From contig CAYGFI010000004.1 in assembly GCA_964349045.1 (NCBI GenBank), forward strand, positions 24,444-88,443: a stretch of DNA of 64,000 nt, given 5' to 3'. The position numbers were made by a program, and so were the translations under genes. This stretch comes from JACJXF01 sp964349045. Its GTDB lineage: Bacteria > Bacteroidota > Bacteroidia > Bacteroidales > GCA-2748055. The notes beneath the pieces were generated by a model. That model was given only the letters and a program-made list of their open reading frames with translations, had not been told where the DNA came from and did not search any database. Positions within the stretch are counted from its first letter, which is position 1, and the number at the start of each line of letters is the position of its first letter. Of the stretch, positions 35,284 to 44,438 are shown piece after piece.

Positions 35284-36546
35284 TTACTGAAGAGTTATTT
35301 CAGAAGAACTGACCTGTCTATAAACCTTATCAGCCCGTCTTACCAGGGTATTTATCGGGATACTGCATCGGATTCCCTTTCCTGCTTTAGAAACAGGCTT
35401 CTGATCAATCCTGATTTCCGAAATAACGAATTCTACAACACCGGTGGTAGGTCCGGTAATTATGATATCATCTCCGACATTTATTTCTCCCGTTTCAACA
35501 AGCAACTCTGCTACATTTATTTTTTCGAAATAGTTAGTTATTTTGGCACAATAGGTTTTCCTTCTGGATGCTTTTGAGCCATATACTTCACTCCATTCTC
35601 CCAGTTTTTGGCCAAGGTAATATCCATCCCAGAAGCCCCTGTTAAAAACTGTTGACAGTTTTTGCTTCCAATTCCCGATATGTTGCTGATTGTAAGAATT
35701 CAGAATGATTGAATGGATCGCCTCATCATAGCATTTAGTCACAGTTTTGACATATTCCGGGGAACGTGCCCGCCCTTCAATTTTCAACACCCTGACACCT
35801 GAGTCGAGTATTTTATTCAGAAAATGAATAGTCATCAGGTCTTTAGGAGACATAATGTATTGGTTATCTATTTCCAGTTGATTGCCATTTTCAGTATCCG
35901 TGACCAGGTAAGCTCTTCTGCAGGCCTGCAGGCAATCGCCACGGTTAGCTGAATGATTATATTCATGGAGGCTAAGGTAGCATTTCCCGGATATAGACAT
36001 GCAAAGTGCTCCATGAACAAATATTTCAATTTTCACGGGTTCACCGGAAGGTCCTTTTATTTCCTGAAGTTCAATTGCTTTAGTAATTCGGGCTACCTGA
36101 TCGAGGTTTAACTCCCTTGCAAGCACTACCACATCTGCAAATTTTGAATAAAATTTTACAGAGTCTATATTACTGATATTAAGCTGTGTGGATAAATGTA
36201 CTTCAACTCCGGCTTTAAATGCATAATCCATTACGGCCTGATCAGAAGCAATGATGGCGCTTACACCTTCTTTTCCGGCGAGATCAATAAGTTCGCGCAT
36301 AAGATCCAGTTCATGATCGTAAATAACCGTATTAATTGTCAGGTAAGTTTTAATCCCGTTTTCTTTTGCCGTTTTAACTAATTGAGGAACATCCCCGCGG
36401 GTGAAATTAAAGGAGGATCGGGCGCGCATATTTAATTTTTCAACTCCGAAATAAACAGAATCGGCACCACCCTGAATGGCAGCCATAAGAGATTCCCATG
36501 AGCCAGCCGGAGCAAGAAGTTCAATATCTTTTCGGGTAAAATTCAT
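35284..36546 (-). CDS. U32 family peptidase-like protein (TrhP/RlhA-type RNA hydroxylation factor)
   Basis: 420 residues from ATG 36546; an ATG 21 bp upstream would add seven residues that are not family-like. The TIM-barrel N-terminus reads ELLAPAGSWESLMAAIQGGADSVYFG, and the Cys-bearing core has HGALCMSISGKCYLS, then RGDCLQACRRAY, and KIEGRARSPEYV. U32 proteins of this type (E. coli TrhP/YegQ and RlhA/YdcP) are needed for hydroxylation of tRNA uridine 34 or 23S rRNA, not for classical proteolysis; the length is closer to TrhP. It lies 32 bp downstream of the histidine kinase gene on the same strand. Confidence 0.85.
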   Translation of the reverse strand: MNFTRKDIELLAPAGSWESLMAAIQGGADSVYFGVEKLNMRARSSFNFTRGDVPQLVKTAKENGIKTYLTINTVIYDHELDLMRELIDLAGKEGVSAIIASDQAVMDYAFKAGVEVHLSTQLNISNIDSVKFYSKFADVVVLARELNLDQVARITKAIELQEIKGPSGEPVKIEIFVHGALCMSISGKCYLSLHEYNHSANRGDCLQACRRAYLVTDTENGNQLEIDNQYIMSPKDLMTIHFLNKILDSGVRVLKIEGRARSPEYVKTVTKCYDEAIHSIILNSYNQQHIGNWKQKLSTVFNRGFWDGYYLGQKLGEWSEVYGSKASRRKTYCAKITNYFEKINVAELLVETGEINVGDDIIITGPTTGVVEFVISEIRIDQKPVSKAGKGIRCSIPINTLVRRADKVYRQVSSSEITLQ

Positions 36547-36578
36547 TTGGCAAAAGTACAATAACATCCAGGATGTTA

Positions 36579-37739
36579 CTATTTTTTTAAAACTATACGG
36601 AAGGTGGTACCTTTTTCAGGTTCGGAATTCAGGACAAAGATTTTCCCTTCATGATACGTTTCAATAATTCTCTTGGAAAGAGAAAGTCCAAGTCCCCAAC
36701 CTCTTTGCTTAGTAGTATACCCGGGTTTAAAAATTGTTTTGTGTTTTGATTTTGGGATGCCTTTGCCGGTATCGGTAATATCGACATAAACAATTTGAGT
36801 ATTATCCTGAACTTTAATTGTTATGGTCCCTTCTCCCTCTAATGCATCCATTGCATTTTTACACAAATTCTCTACAACCCATTCAAAAAGAGCTTCATTT
36901 AAAGGAATATTAACTTCGTGTTCAGGGTTATCAATTATGATATTAATTTTATGTGAGCTTCTGTTTTTCAAATAGTTAACAGAGTTTTGCAATGTTATTA
37001 AAAGATTAGTAGGTATCAGAACCGGTTTTGAACCGATTTTGGAAAACCTTTCGGTAATTTTTTCGAGTCGTTTGGCATCTTTTTCAAGTTCCTCAACAAT
37101 ACTTGCACGGTTAACATCCTGTTTAAGAAGTTCGACCCATGCATTAAGCGAGGATGTAGGAGTTCCAAGCTGGTGAGCTGTTTCCTTTGAAAGACCAATC
37201 CAGACTTTGTTTTGTTCGGCTTTACGTGAATAGCTGAATGCAAAATAGGAAACAAGGATAAACAAGACAATAACTCCAAGCTGGACATACGGAAAATAAA
37301 CCAGCATAGTAAGAACTGTGGAATCGGTATAATATATGTAATTCTTATCCCCGTCGCCCAGGTCTATGATCAGACTATCATTCTTTTCCCTCATTCGTTT
37401 GAGCTGTTTTGGCAGGTAGTTTTTTCGATCTACTTTAGAAGTATCGAGGTTTCGGTAAGAAACAATTGTTCCTGCGCTATCTGTCAGGATAACCGGGACG
37501 GTATTATTATTTTCTATTACAGAAAAGATAAAATTCAGGTTTATATCATCGCTAACAGAACTTATCAATTGACGATTTGCTTCGGCCCATAGCTCTACCT
37601 TTTCCTTCTCCTGAGCGGAAAGTTGTTTGACCAGCCAGTTAGTATAACCTAATGAAAGGACACCGATAAGGACCGCGGTCAGAAATAATAAGAATTTCCA
37701 ACGAGTCTTTTTTTCATAAATATTAAGAGCAACTACCAT
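36579..37739 (-). CDS. Sensor histidine kinase (membrane-bound, non-hybrid)
   Basis: 386 residues. Two membrane helices (about 14-34 and 148-168) enclose a short periplasmic sensor of roughly 110 residues. The phosphoacceptor region is KETAHQLGTPTSSLNAW, a Bacteroidota-type H box with His followed by Gln-Leu-Gly-Thr-Pro. The ATPase part has ENLCKNAMDALEG, DTGKGIPKSKH and RGWGLGLSLSKRIIE. No response regulator is adjacent, so its partner is elsewhere. The gene lies between an AsmA-like gene (19 bp upstream) and the U32 gene, all on the minus strand. Confidence 0.9.
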   Translation of the reverse strand: MVVALNIYEKKTRWKFLLFLTAVLIGVLSLGYTNWLVKQLSAQEKEKVELWAEANRQLISSVSDDINLNFIFSVIENNNTVPVILTDSAGTIVSYRNLDTSKVDRKNYLPKQLKRMREKNDSLIIDLGDGDKNYIYYTDSTVLTMLVYFPYVQLGVIVLFILVSYFAFSYSRKAEQNKVWIGLSKETAHQLGTPTSSLNAWVELLKQDVNRASIVEELEKDAKRLEKITERFSKIGSKPVLIPTNLLITLQNSVNYLKNRSSHKINIIIDNPEHEVNIPLNEALFEWVVENLCKNAMDALEGEGTITIKVQDNTQIVYVDITDTGKGIPKSKHKTIFKPGYTTKQRGWGLGLSLSKRIIETYHEGKIFVLNSEPEKGTTFRIVLKK

Positions 37740-37758
37740 GTAAAAATATTTTAAATTA

Positions 37759-40413
37759 TTATTTTAATTCAGGGTCTTCTTCCTCCCATGTTATTTCAAA
37801 TAATGGATCCTGCTTTTTCAATTTTTTTTCTTTCCTATTCTTTACGGCTTTTTCGGGAACTTCTTTTTCATCTCCCCAATCCATAATGAACTGACCATTT
37901 TGAGGATTACTTTCCGTTTTAATGAACTTTAAGGAATCGCCTTTAAACAATCCCAATTCTTCATTAAGAATGGTTTTTAATAATTTTTTCTCTACCTGAA
38001 GGTCAGATTTAATCTTATTCACAGCTTCTTTTTTATCATACCGGATTTTAAAGTCGTCAGGAGTACCGGTAATAGAAAGATAAAGATTAGTTTTGCCAGG
38101 CCCATCGTCTTCGATGATTCCGAATTCTTCGTTTTCCTTTTTGGCCTTTTTTGCTTTCCCGGCAAGTATTTCGTTCAGGCTAAGTCTAAGTTTATATTCA
38201 AAGTAATTTTCAAATCCATGGGTTCCTGAAACTGTAATGTTAAATGCGGAAGAGTTAATATCCATTTGAGGAATATAGACTTTCTCATCTTTTATCAGGA
38301 TAGAATTTTTTAATGTTGAGAATCTGATATGCTTAAGTTCTGAAAGTGCAACGAATGACGATAGTTCAGTAACAGGCTCAAAATTAATTAGTTCACCGTT
38401 CTCAATTACAAAATCAGATTCTGCGGTAAGGGTTTTTGTTAATAGTTTCAATTCAGGGCTGATTTGCGCAGAAAAATTAAGGCTCCCTGATGCAGAACCT
38501 TTGATATTTTCAGCAACAATAAAATCCTGTCCAAAATTATTAAAAGTATAGAATAATTTGTAAATATCAATTTTATACAGATCACCTGAAGTATGAAGCA
38601 GCATTTTCCCATGATTATCTGCTATTATTACACCACCTGCAGAAACTCTTCCGCTCATGGCTTGCATATTCACTGAAGAAACGCTCAAAAGTCCTGGCTT
38701 ATAGCTGAACCATGTTTCCAGACCGGAAGCTATAAATTTTCCATAAACTAAACTATCAACATTACAGTGTAACTTAAGGTAAATATTATCAGGCATTTGA
38801 AAATCAGTGTTTTCTGTTGAATTTGGAATACCCGTAAAATCGATAACATTAAGATATTCAGATGTAATATTTCCATTGACTCCGAGTATATCCGAGTGGT
38901 TTATAAAATAATCCCAGAAATGATTTACGACGAGATTTGCTGAGATGTTATTTTTCCCGAATTTCATTCTGATTACCGGCAACCAGGTTTCTCCATCTAT
39001 TTTGATATTTCCTTCCAGCAGATCAAGAGGAATATCAGGATAGGGGATTTTTCCGGAGATTTGTTTAAAGTTCAGATCGCCGGATATTCCTTTTCCGGAA
39101 ATATTTTCAATTTTAAAAGTTTTGAAAGAATCGAGGGATAAATGAACAGAAAGATCGGGATAAATGAATCCCTGCTCCAGGCTTAAATCATCAATTTTGA
39201 TTATATCTGACAGATCTTTAGCTATGATGGTTCCTGATAGAGATGCCGACAGGTAAGGACTGATAAAATTATCCACCCTAAGTTTTCCATTCAGCTGATT
39301 CTTACCATAGTTTACAGAATAATTACTAAAGGTAAGCCTGCTGCTGGCAGCATTGCGTTGAGATCCATTGGAATAGCTTCCGTGCACTTCTATTCCGCTG
39401 ATATTGCTTCCCTGGATGGGAAGGAAAACTTTTCCATTGGTAACCTTAAATGCAGCACGAATAGCCGGAACTGCTGTAGCGCTGATTTCGCCAAGAATTT
39501 TAGCCAGAATATCAACTTTTCCTGAAGGGGCATACTTTTTAAGATTATCTGTATTAAAAGGGAGAATAGATATCAAAGATGCAATATTCATTCTTTCACC
39601 GGCTATCTGAATATCCATAGAAGTTTTAGATCCGTAAATAAATGATCCACCGGTTTTAAAGTTTAAATCGTTTAAAGAAAGCTCTCCCCTGCTGATTGTA
39701 TAAACGGAATCGCGAACATTAAGGATTAACCTGGCGCCAAGGTTAAGTTTAGAGGCATATTCAATTCCCTCCCTGTTAAAAGTCGCTATAAAAAATGATG
39801 ACAGGGTGTTCAATGAAAAACTGTTTTGTGAGAATTTTCCTTTGAAAGCTAATTCTTTGATCTCACCTTCGGAATAAATATCTTTTGCAATATTCAAATA
39901 TTGCCAGGAAAAATTACTCATTTTAACACCATCGAGTCTTAATGTCAGATTTCCAGGTGATTTAACCTTTTTTGTTTCTTTAAAAATACGGTAATTTATC
40001 CCTCCTTCACTGTCGACGAGTATTGTAATCTTGCCATTTACTGCATGAACTCTTCTGAGACGGTAGTCTTTATTGAGAATATCGATAATATTAAACTGCA
40101 AATAAATTCTGGAAGCTGTAAAGAGAGTATCATATGACATTCCGGTAAACTGGGAATGAATGAAGTCGTTTCCCGGTAAAGCAACCACATCGGTAAGTAC
40201 AATGCTCATGAAAGGAAATTTTCTCAGAACAGAAAATTCTGCCGAGTGAACATTTACCATTACTTCAATTTCATTGTTAATTTCTGAAATTACATAATTC
40301 CGGATTTCATCCTTATAAATTTTCCCAATAGCAACACCTGAGGCGATAATCACAATGATTATCAGTAAGATAACAACAAGTATTTTTGATGTTTTTTTTA
40401 AAATTTTTTTCAC
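37759..40413 (-). CDS. AsmA-like (TamB/YhdP superfamily) envelope protein
   Basis: 884 residues. An N-terminal membrane anchor (ILVVILLIIIVIIASGVAIGKIY) is followed by a long periplasmic part with the AsmA start pattern (EINNEIEVMVNVHSAEFSVLRKFPFMSIVLTDV cut into conserved pieces) and repeated beta strands. The tail is charged and Lys-rich (KKLKKQDPLFEITWEEEDPE). AsmA-like proteins form long grooves that are thought to move phospholipids between membranes. It heads a minus-strand run with the histidine kinase and U32 genes. The end of pepE lies 54 bp upstream. Confidence 0.85.
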   Translation of the reverse strand: MKKILKKTSKILVVILLIIIVIIASGVAIGKIYKDEIRNYVISEINNEIEVMVNVHSAEFSVLRKFPFMSIVLTDVVALPGNDFIHSQFTGMSYDTLFTASRIYLQFNIIDILNKDYRLRRVHAVNGKITILVDSEGGINYRIFKETKKVKSPGNLTLRLDGVKMSNFSWQYLNIAKDIYSEGEIKELAFKGKFSQNSFSLNTLSSFFIATFNREGIEYASKLNLGARLILNVRDSVYTISRGELSLNDLNFKTGGSFIYGSKTSMDIQIAGERMNIASLISILPFNTDNLKKYAPSGKVDILAKILGEISATAVPAIRAAFKVTNGKVFLPIQGSNISGIEVHGSYSNGSQRNAASSRLTFSNYSVNYGKNQLNGKLRVDNFISPYLSASLSGTIIAKDLSDIIKIDDLSLEQGFIYPDLSVHLSLDSFKTFKIENISGKGISGDLNFKQISGKIPYPDIPLDLLEGNIKIDGETWLPVIRMKFGKNNISANLVVNHFWDYFINHSDILGVNGNITSEYLNVIDFTGIPNSTENTDFQMPDNIYLKLHCNVDSLVYGKFIASGLETWFSYKPGLLSVSSVNMQAMSGRVSAGGVIIADNHGKMLLHTSGDLYKIDIYKLFYTFNNFGQDFIVAENIKGSASGSLNFSAQISPELKLLTKTLTAESDFVIENGELINFEPVTELSSFVALSELKHIRFSTLKNSILIKDEKVYIPQMDINSSAFNITVSGTHGFENYFEYKLRLSLNEILAGKAKKAKKENEEFGIIEDDGPGKTNLYLSITGTPDDFKIRYDKKEAVNKIKSDLQVEKKLLKTILNEELGLFKGDSLKFIKTESNPQNGQFIMDWGDEKEVPEKAVKNRKEKKLKKQDPLFEITWEEEDPELK

Positions 40414-40467
40414 CTGTCAATCAATTATCTTCAAAACTATATCCCTGCAATAATGACAATAATTAGT

Positions 40468-41184
40468 TTAAATCGGTTCATGTAAAAGAAAACTAAGGTA
40501 GTTATCTGAAGAAAGTTCCATAGTTTCTTTACCATAACGAAAAATTCTGGCTTTTCTTTCACCGATAAGTTGAATTGAGCTATTTTCCAGCAAAAGCATT
40601 GTTCCTTCGCGGAGTCCGACAACGTAAATATCCCTGTTCACATGTATAAATTCCTTTATTCTGTCTTCGCGGGTTTCACCTGCATGACCCGCCGGGTTTG
40701 CATCGAGGTAATGCGGGTTAATTTGAAAAGGAATAAGATTGAAAGATGAAAAGCTTTCGGGTTCAATAACCGGCATATCATTTGTTGTTCTAATAGTTGG
40801 GCAGCAGAGATTAGCCCCTGCACTCCATCCGATATATGGTGTTCCGGTGAGAATTTTATCCCGGATAGCTTCAATTAGTTTATGTTTCTGGAGCAGGTGC
40901 AAAAGCTGCCAGGTATTTCCTCCCCCGATAACAATAGCATCTGCATCCTCAATAGACTTAAGAAGATTCTTAAAAGTATGGATTGATGAAATGGAATGAC
41001 CAATTTGCAGGAATCTCTGGTTAACCCGTTCAGCATAATCATCGAAACTAATGGTAATGCCTGCATAGGGTATAAACAGAATGCTCTTCTTGCGAGCGCC
41101 AAGAAACAGTTTTATTTGTTCCATAGGATATGCCAGATATTCCTCTCCGGCATTAGTCGAGTTAGAAATTAGCAATAACCGCAT
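40468..41184 (-). CDS. pepE: Dipeptidase E (peptidase family S51)
   Basis: 238 residues, the usual length. It cleaves dipeptides with an N-terminal aspartate. The nucleophile Ser lies in YIGWSAGANL and the family blocks VIGGGNTWQLLHLLQ, PFQINPHYLD and GLREGTMLLLEN are all present. No signal peptide, so it acts in the cytoplasm. It is followed 54 bp downstream by the AsmA-like gene and preceded by 89 bp separating it from the ThiF-like gene. Confidence 0.92.
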   Translation of the reverse strand: MRLLLISNSTNAGEEYLAYPMEQIKLFLGARKKSILFIPYAGITISFDDYAERVNQRFLQIGHSISSIHTFKNLLKSIEDADAIVIGGGNTWQLLHLLQKHKLIEAIRDKILTGTPYIGWSAGANLCCPTIRTTNDMPVIEPESFSSFNLIPFQINPHYLDANPAGHAGETREDRIKEFIHVNRDIYVVGLREGTMLLLENSSIQLIGERKARIFRYGKETMELSSDNYLSFLLHEPI

Positions 41185-41273
41185 AAGCCTGATAGTTTAA
41201 ATATTCAGGTCAAAGTTAATATTAATACATTTAATGGATTTAAAACTAATTCACAATATCAGATCGGAGAATT

Positions 41274-42032
41274 TTAGTACGACTTTTGCAATTTACTGAT
41301 TTTAAAATTATCGAAGTTTTTTTCGAACAAAACGGTTTTAATAACGTGAGTTAGCATATTATAAACAAGCATTTTGCCAAAAAGGGGTATTCCAATACCG
41401 GTAATGATTTTAATTACTTCAATTGCCTGGAGTGAACCAATAATTCCGGGAAGGACACCAAACACACCGGTATGGGAAGGGTGATATGCATTTATTCCGT
41501 TGGAATCCGGAAAAACACAACGTAAGGAAGGGCTATTATGGCAATTGAATGTTGAGACCTGACCTTCGAATTTTTGTAATGATCCATAAACCCAGGGTTT
41601 ACCTATTATGATGCAAGCATCATTAATCAGGTAACTGGTAGAAGTGTTATCTGCGGTATCGACAACAATATCATACCGGGTGATAAAATCCAAAGCATTT
41701 TCCGGTTTGAGATGGATATTATAAATTTCATGATTTACCAAAGGATTTAATGAGTTTAGTCGTTGTTTGGATATAATTGTTTTGAGTTTACCCAGATCGT
41801 GGCCTCCATAAAGAATCTGGCGGTGGAGATTATCCTCGTTAACAACATCATCGTCCATTATCGCGATAGTGCCAACTCCGGCAGCGGTAAGGTATTGCAA
41901 TACAGGGGCTCCAAGGCCTCCTGCACCAATCACGAGAACTTTAGCTGCTTTTAATTTTTCCTGACCGGTCTCTCCGATTTCAGGAATCATTATATGGCAT
42001 TTATAACGTCTTTTTTCGGCATCGCTTAACAT
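41274..42032 (-). CDS. ThiF/MoeB/HesA family adenylyltransferase (E1-like) without the usual zinc cysteines
   Basis: 252 residues. The ATP-binding GAGGLGAPVLQYLTAAGVG and DDDVVNEDNLHRQILY are typical of E1-like enzymes that adenylate the C-terminal glycine of sulfur carrier proteins such as MoaD or ThiS. The Arg-finger and DTADNTSTSYLINDACI block are present. In MoeB/ThiF, two CxxC pairs bind zinc; here the first reads SPSLRC with only one Cys at the expected spot and the second pair is missing. No rhodanese domain follows, nor do moaD, thiS or other cofactor genes lie near. A TAGATTTG promoter element is at 42060-42067. Confidence 0.85.
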   Translation of the reverse strand: MLSDAEKRRYKCHIMIPEIGETGQEKLKAAKVLVIGAGGLGAPVLQYLTAAGVGTIAIMDDDVVNEDNLHRQILYGGHDLGKLKTIISKQRLNSLNPLVNHEIYNIHLKPENALDFITRYDIVVDTADNTSTSYLINDACIIIGKPWVYGSLQKFEGQVSTFNCHNSPSLRCVFPDSNGINAYHPSHTGVFGVLPGIIGSLQAIEVIKIITGIGIPLFGKMLVYNMLTHVIKTVLFEKNFDNFKISKLQKSY

Positions 42033-42059
42033 AATATGTTTGCGTTTTAGTTAATCATA

Positions 42060-42067
42060 CAAATCTA
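42060..42067 (-). promoter_or_regulatory. Putative -7 promoter element TAGATTTG for the ThiF-like gene
   Basis: Exact TAnnTTTG match on the minus strand, 27 bp before the start codon at 42032. Confidence 0.45.
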
Positions 42068-42130
42068 ATTAAAGAAAGGGATAAAAAACAAGATTTATCC
42101 TCGCATCTCCTTGAAAAGAATAAATAAAGT

Positions 42131-42170
42131 AACCCCCGGAATAATTTAGTTTTTTAATTCCCCCGGGGGT
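42131..42170 (-). terminator. GC-rich stem-loop between the outer-membrane protein and ThiF-like genes
   Basis: ACCCCCGG (42132-42139) pairs perfectly with CCGGGGGT (42163-42170), enclosing an AT-rich loop that can add further A-T pairs. On the minus strand the stem is followed by a T-rich stretch. A second small hairpin, CCCC-TACC-GGGG (42191-42202), lies nearer to the stop codon at 42216. The position just after the outer-membrane protein gene fits a terminator. Confidence 0.5.
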
Positions 42171-42215
42171 CACAGAGCATATTAATGATTCCCCTACCGG
42201 GGACAAAAATCATTT

Positions 42216-43154
42216 TCAGAAGTCTAAAAGTGTAAGCCCGACAGAAAATGGATAGAGTTCAGGTCCCTTATTGGCTTCGAACAGAGGCGTTAAATAATAA
42301 TTTGCAAAAAGCCTCAGACTTCTGTAGCCGGCACGAGCTGTGAAACCGTATCTAAGGGAAGATAAATTATAATCGTCCTTATCTTTGATTTTTTGTTCAT
42401 CACCATTTACTTTATATACGATTTTTGTATTTGAGCCCAGTTTAACTCCGGCCACAGGTCCGGCTGCAAGGTATATTCTTTTACTGCCCGCGGGAATCTG
42501 GAATTCAAGGAGTAGTGGAGCCCTGAGATAGGTTGTCTGTAACCTGTTTTTTTGTATGTCTGGATATGAAGAGAGATCCAATGGTGCGATCACTCCTGCA
42601 ACTTTTTCAATATTGTTATCATTATCGAAATGATAATTGTTCCATTCGAATCCCAGTCCGGTTGCCAGGCCGATTTTATCAGTACCCAGCCCGAAGCCAT
42701 ACTGAAGGAAGTTAAGGTTAAAATTCCATGACCGGCCTGTATTCAGGTCCATATAACTCATTTCGTTATCCAGACTCATTGACATGGTGCTGTTAACGTA
42801 ATTATTGAGTCCGAGCTCAAAACCGGCCCAATGAGGTTTGAATTTTCCATGGTCTTCATCATCGATGTCTTCATCGAAATCTTCATCGAAATCTTCCTCC
42901 AGGTTTTCGATGTTTACCTGGGTTCCTTTTTCTCCCTCTATAATTATAATTCCTTTTTTCCCTACTTTAATCCTTGTAGTATCCTTGTTTTCATCAATTA
43001 CCACAGTTCCCTCAGGACCAACAGAAACCACTGTATTACCGGGTTCTTCACTTACTGAAACGACTCCAATATTTGTAACGGTTATGGAATCTTCCTGTGT
43101 ATAGGCCGGTAATGCAAACAGTCCGGCCAATACGAATGCAAATAGACTTTTCAT
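42216..43154 (-). CDS. Outer-membrane beta-barrel protein with acidic linker (PorT-like fold)
   Basis: 312 residues. A signal peptide (FAFVLAGLFALPAYTQ) is followed by two short strand repeats (VVSVGPEGTVVIDENKDTT and VGKKGIIIIEG), then an acidic linker with the repeat FDEDFDEDIDDED (about residues 88-100), then a beta-barrel of about 200 residues that ends in an aromatic residue (SVGLTLLDF), as outer-membrane barrels do. The linker is encoded by 12-bp tandem repeats at 42856-42897. A GTAAC-N17-CGTC ECF-type promoter lies upstream (43199-43224) and matches the promoter of the adjacent sigma factor gene. Its function is unknown; an envelope stress product is likely. Confidence 0.8.
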   Translation of the reverse strand: MKSLFAFVLAGLFALPAYTQEDSITVTNIGVVSVSEEPGNTVVSVGPEGTVVIDENKDTTRIKVGKKGIIIIEGEKGTQVNIENLEEDFDEDFDEDIDDEDHGKFKPHWAGFELGLNNYVNSTMSMSLDNEMSYMDLNTGRSWNFNLNFLQYGFGLGTDKIGLATGLGFEWNNYHFDNDNNIEKVAGVIAPLDLSSYPDIQKNRLQTTYLRAPLLLEFQIPAGSKRIYLAAGPVAGVKLGSNTKIVYKVNGDEQKIKDKDDYNLSSLRYGFTARAGYRSLRLFANYYLTPLFEANKGPELYPFSVGLTLLDF

Positions 43155-43198
43155 TTGGGTAGAATTTATTATTTAGTATTTTCCGCTTTTAAACATGG

Positions 43199-43224
43199 GA
43201 CGGGTATGTTGTATTAAATGTTAC
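43199..43224 (-). promoter_or_regulatory. Putative ECF sigma promoter (GTAAC-N17-CGTC) for the outer-membrane protein
   Basis: On the minus strand GTAAC (43224-43220) and CGTC (43202-43199) are 17 bp apart, 45 bp before the start codon at 43154. The same pair of boxes with a 16-bp spacer precedes the ECF sigma gene. ECF factors generally recognise an AAC -35 motif and a CGT -10 motif. Confidence 0.55.
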
Positions 43225-43322
43225 AATAGGAGGAAAAAAAGTGGGAATCAGAGCAGCCACGCTCACTAATGACCTACGGTGTTGGTGGCTAAATAATATC
43301 CGGCAGTAATTCAGTCTTACTT

Positions 43323-44432
43323 TTATTTTAGGGCAGTAGTCGAGATAGACAATAGTTTGGAATTGAAAGAATAGGCAGTTAACCTTCCATATTCATCGGT
43401 CTTTTTTTCGAGTTTCATTTCTCCGCCGGTAAGTTTATTGATTCCGGATATGCCTGCATCGGCCACTTCCCAGGCAGTAATGCGGGTATTTTCACGTTCT
43501 TTATTTCCAAGTACTTTTTCCGATAATTGCTTACGGGCATATTCTGAAAGGCTTAGATATTCAGGTGGATTTGATTTTGCCTTTACCTTTGAATACGTGA
43601 TTTTTCCCCCCTCAATTGCCGGTACATAGATTTGATTATCAGCGACTGATGGAAGTTTGATATGGAAAGAAGGGTTGAGTTTCTGGGGAGGCAGAACGTC
43701 CTTGCTTTTATAATCATCATTATTCTTCCCATGTGACGCATCAGTTTTAATTGACGGGGCCTGTTTTTTCTCTTTTGGAGTAGAAAATGCAATTATTGCT
43801 GCCTGATTGATAGCCGGTTGTCGGTTTTGAAAAGCTGGTTTTTCTATGTTCAATTGTTGTGTGCTGGTATCGGGTGTTACGATAATCGCTTCAGGAAAAC
43901 CGGTTGCAATACCGGGAGTGATTTTACTGATATCTTCACTTCGTAAATATATAATAAACATTATAGCAACTGCTGCTGCTGCAGACAAAACAGGAAAAAG
44001 GATTTTCCCCGGAATAAGGATCAATGTCTTTTTAAGTTTTCCTTTTCCCGGAAAAACAATGTTCTTATCAGGAGAGAGGTGTAATTGATTGTATAACTTT
44101 AATAACTCTTCCGTTTCGGGGTGTATTTTGGTATAATTAGCAAGCCCGGATTGTTGCTGAACATTTAAATCACCCTCTGATCCTGCGATACAGAAATCCT
44201 CGAAATTATTTACATTAACTGGTAATGAGAGGTCCGGCTTTTTGAGAAATTCCTTATTATTAAAAATAATTTCTTCCGGAGAGAGGGATATTTTTTCAGT
44301 TCCTTCCAGTTCAGCTCTAAGTTCGGGATTAATCAGAAGAAAATCCTCGAGCATTTGTATCTCGATGTCGGTAAGATTTCCATCAAGATAATCCATAAAA
44401 TAGAGCTCGTAATTATTTCTGTTAATTTTCAT
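43323..44432 (-). CDS. Probable transmembrane anti-sigma factor
   Basis: 369 residues. The N-terminal cytoplasmic part (about 1-135) begins NRNNYELYFMDYLDGNLTDIEIQMLEDFL in pieces typical of Bacteroidota anti-sigma factors. A single membrane helix lies at about 135-160 (ILFPVLSAAAAVAIMFIIYL), followed by a periplasmic part rich in Pro, Lys and Ser. No zinc-binding HxxxCxxC motif is seen. The gene follows the ECF sigma gene by 6 bp on the same strand, so the two are cotranscribed, the usual arrangement for a sigma and its inhibitor. A weak hairpin (AGCCAC 43255-43260 with GTGGCT 43285-43290) lies downstream. Confidence 0.75.
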   Translation of the reverse strand: MKINRNNYELYFMDYLDGNLTDIEIQMLEDFLLINPELRAELEGTEKISLSPEEIIFNNKEFLKKPDLSLPVNVNNFEDFCIAGSEGDLNVQQQSGLANYTKIHPETEELLKLYNQLHLSPDKNIVFPGKGKLKKTLILIPGKILFPVLSAAAAVAIMFIIYLRSEDISKITPGIATGFPEAIIVTPDTSTQQLNIEKPAFQNRQPAINQAAIIAFSTPKEKKQAPSIKTDASHGKNNDDYKSKDVLPPQKLNPSFHIKLPSVADNQIYVPAIEGGKITYSKVKAKSNPPEYLSLSEYARKQLSEKVLGNKERENTRITAWEVADAGISGINKLTGGEMKLEKKTDEYGRLTAYSFNSKLLSISTTALK

Positions 44433-44438
44433 TTCCTT

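Noticed and set aside
42620..42670. tRNA-like TTCGAATCCCAG
   Set aside because: It lies within the coding sequence of the outer-membrane protein and has no acceptor stem or cloverleaf around it. No other tRNA pattern was found in the gaps.
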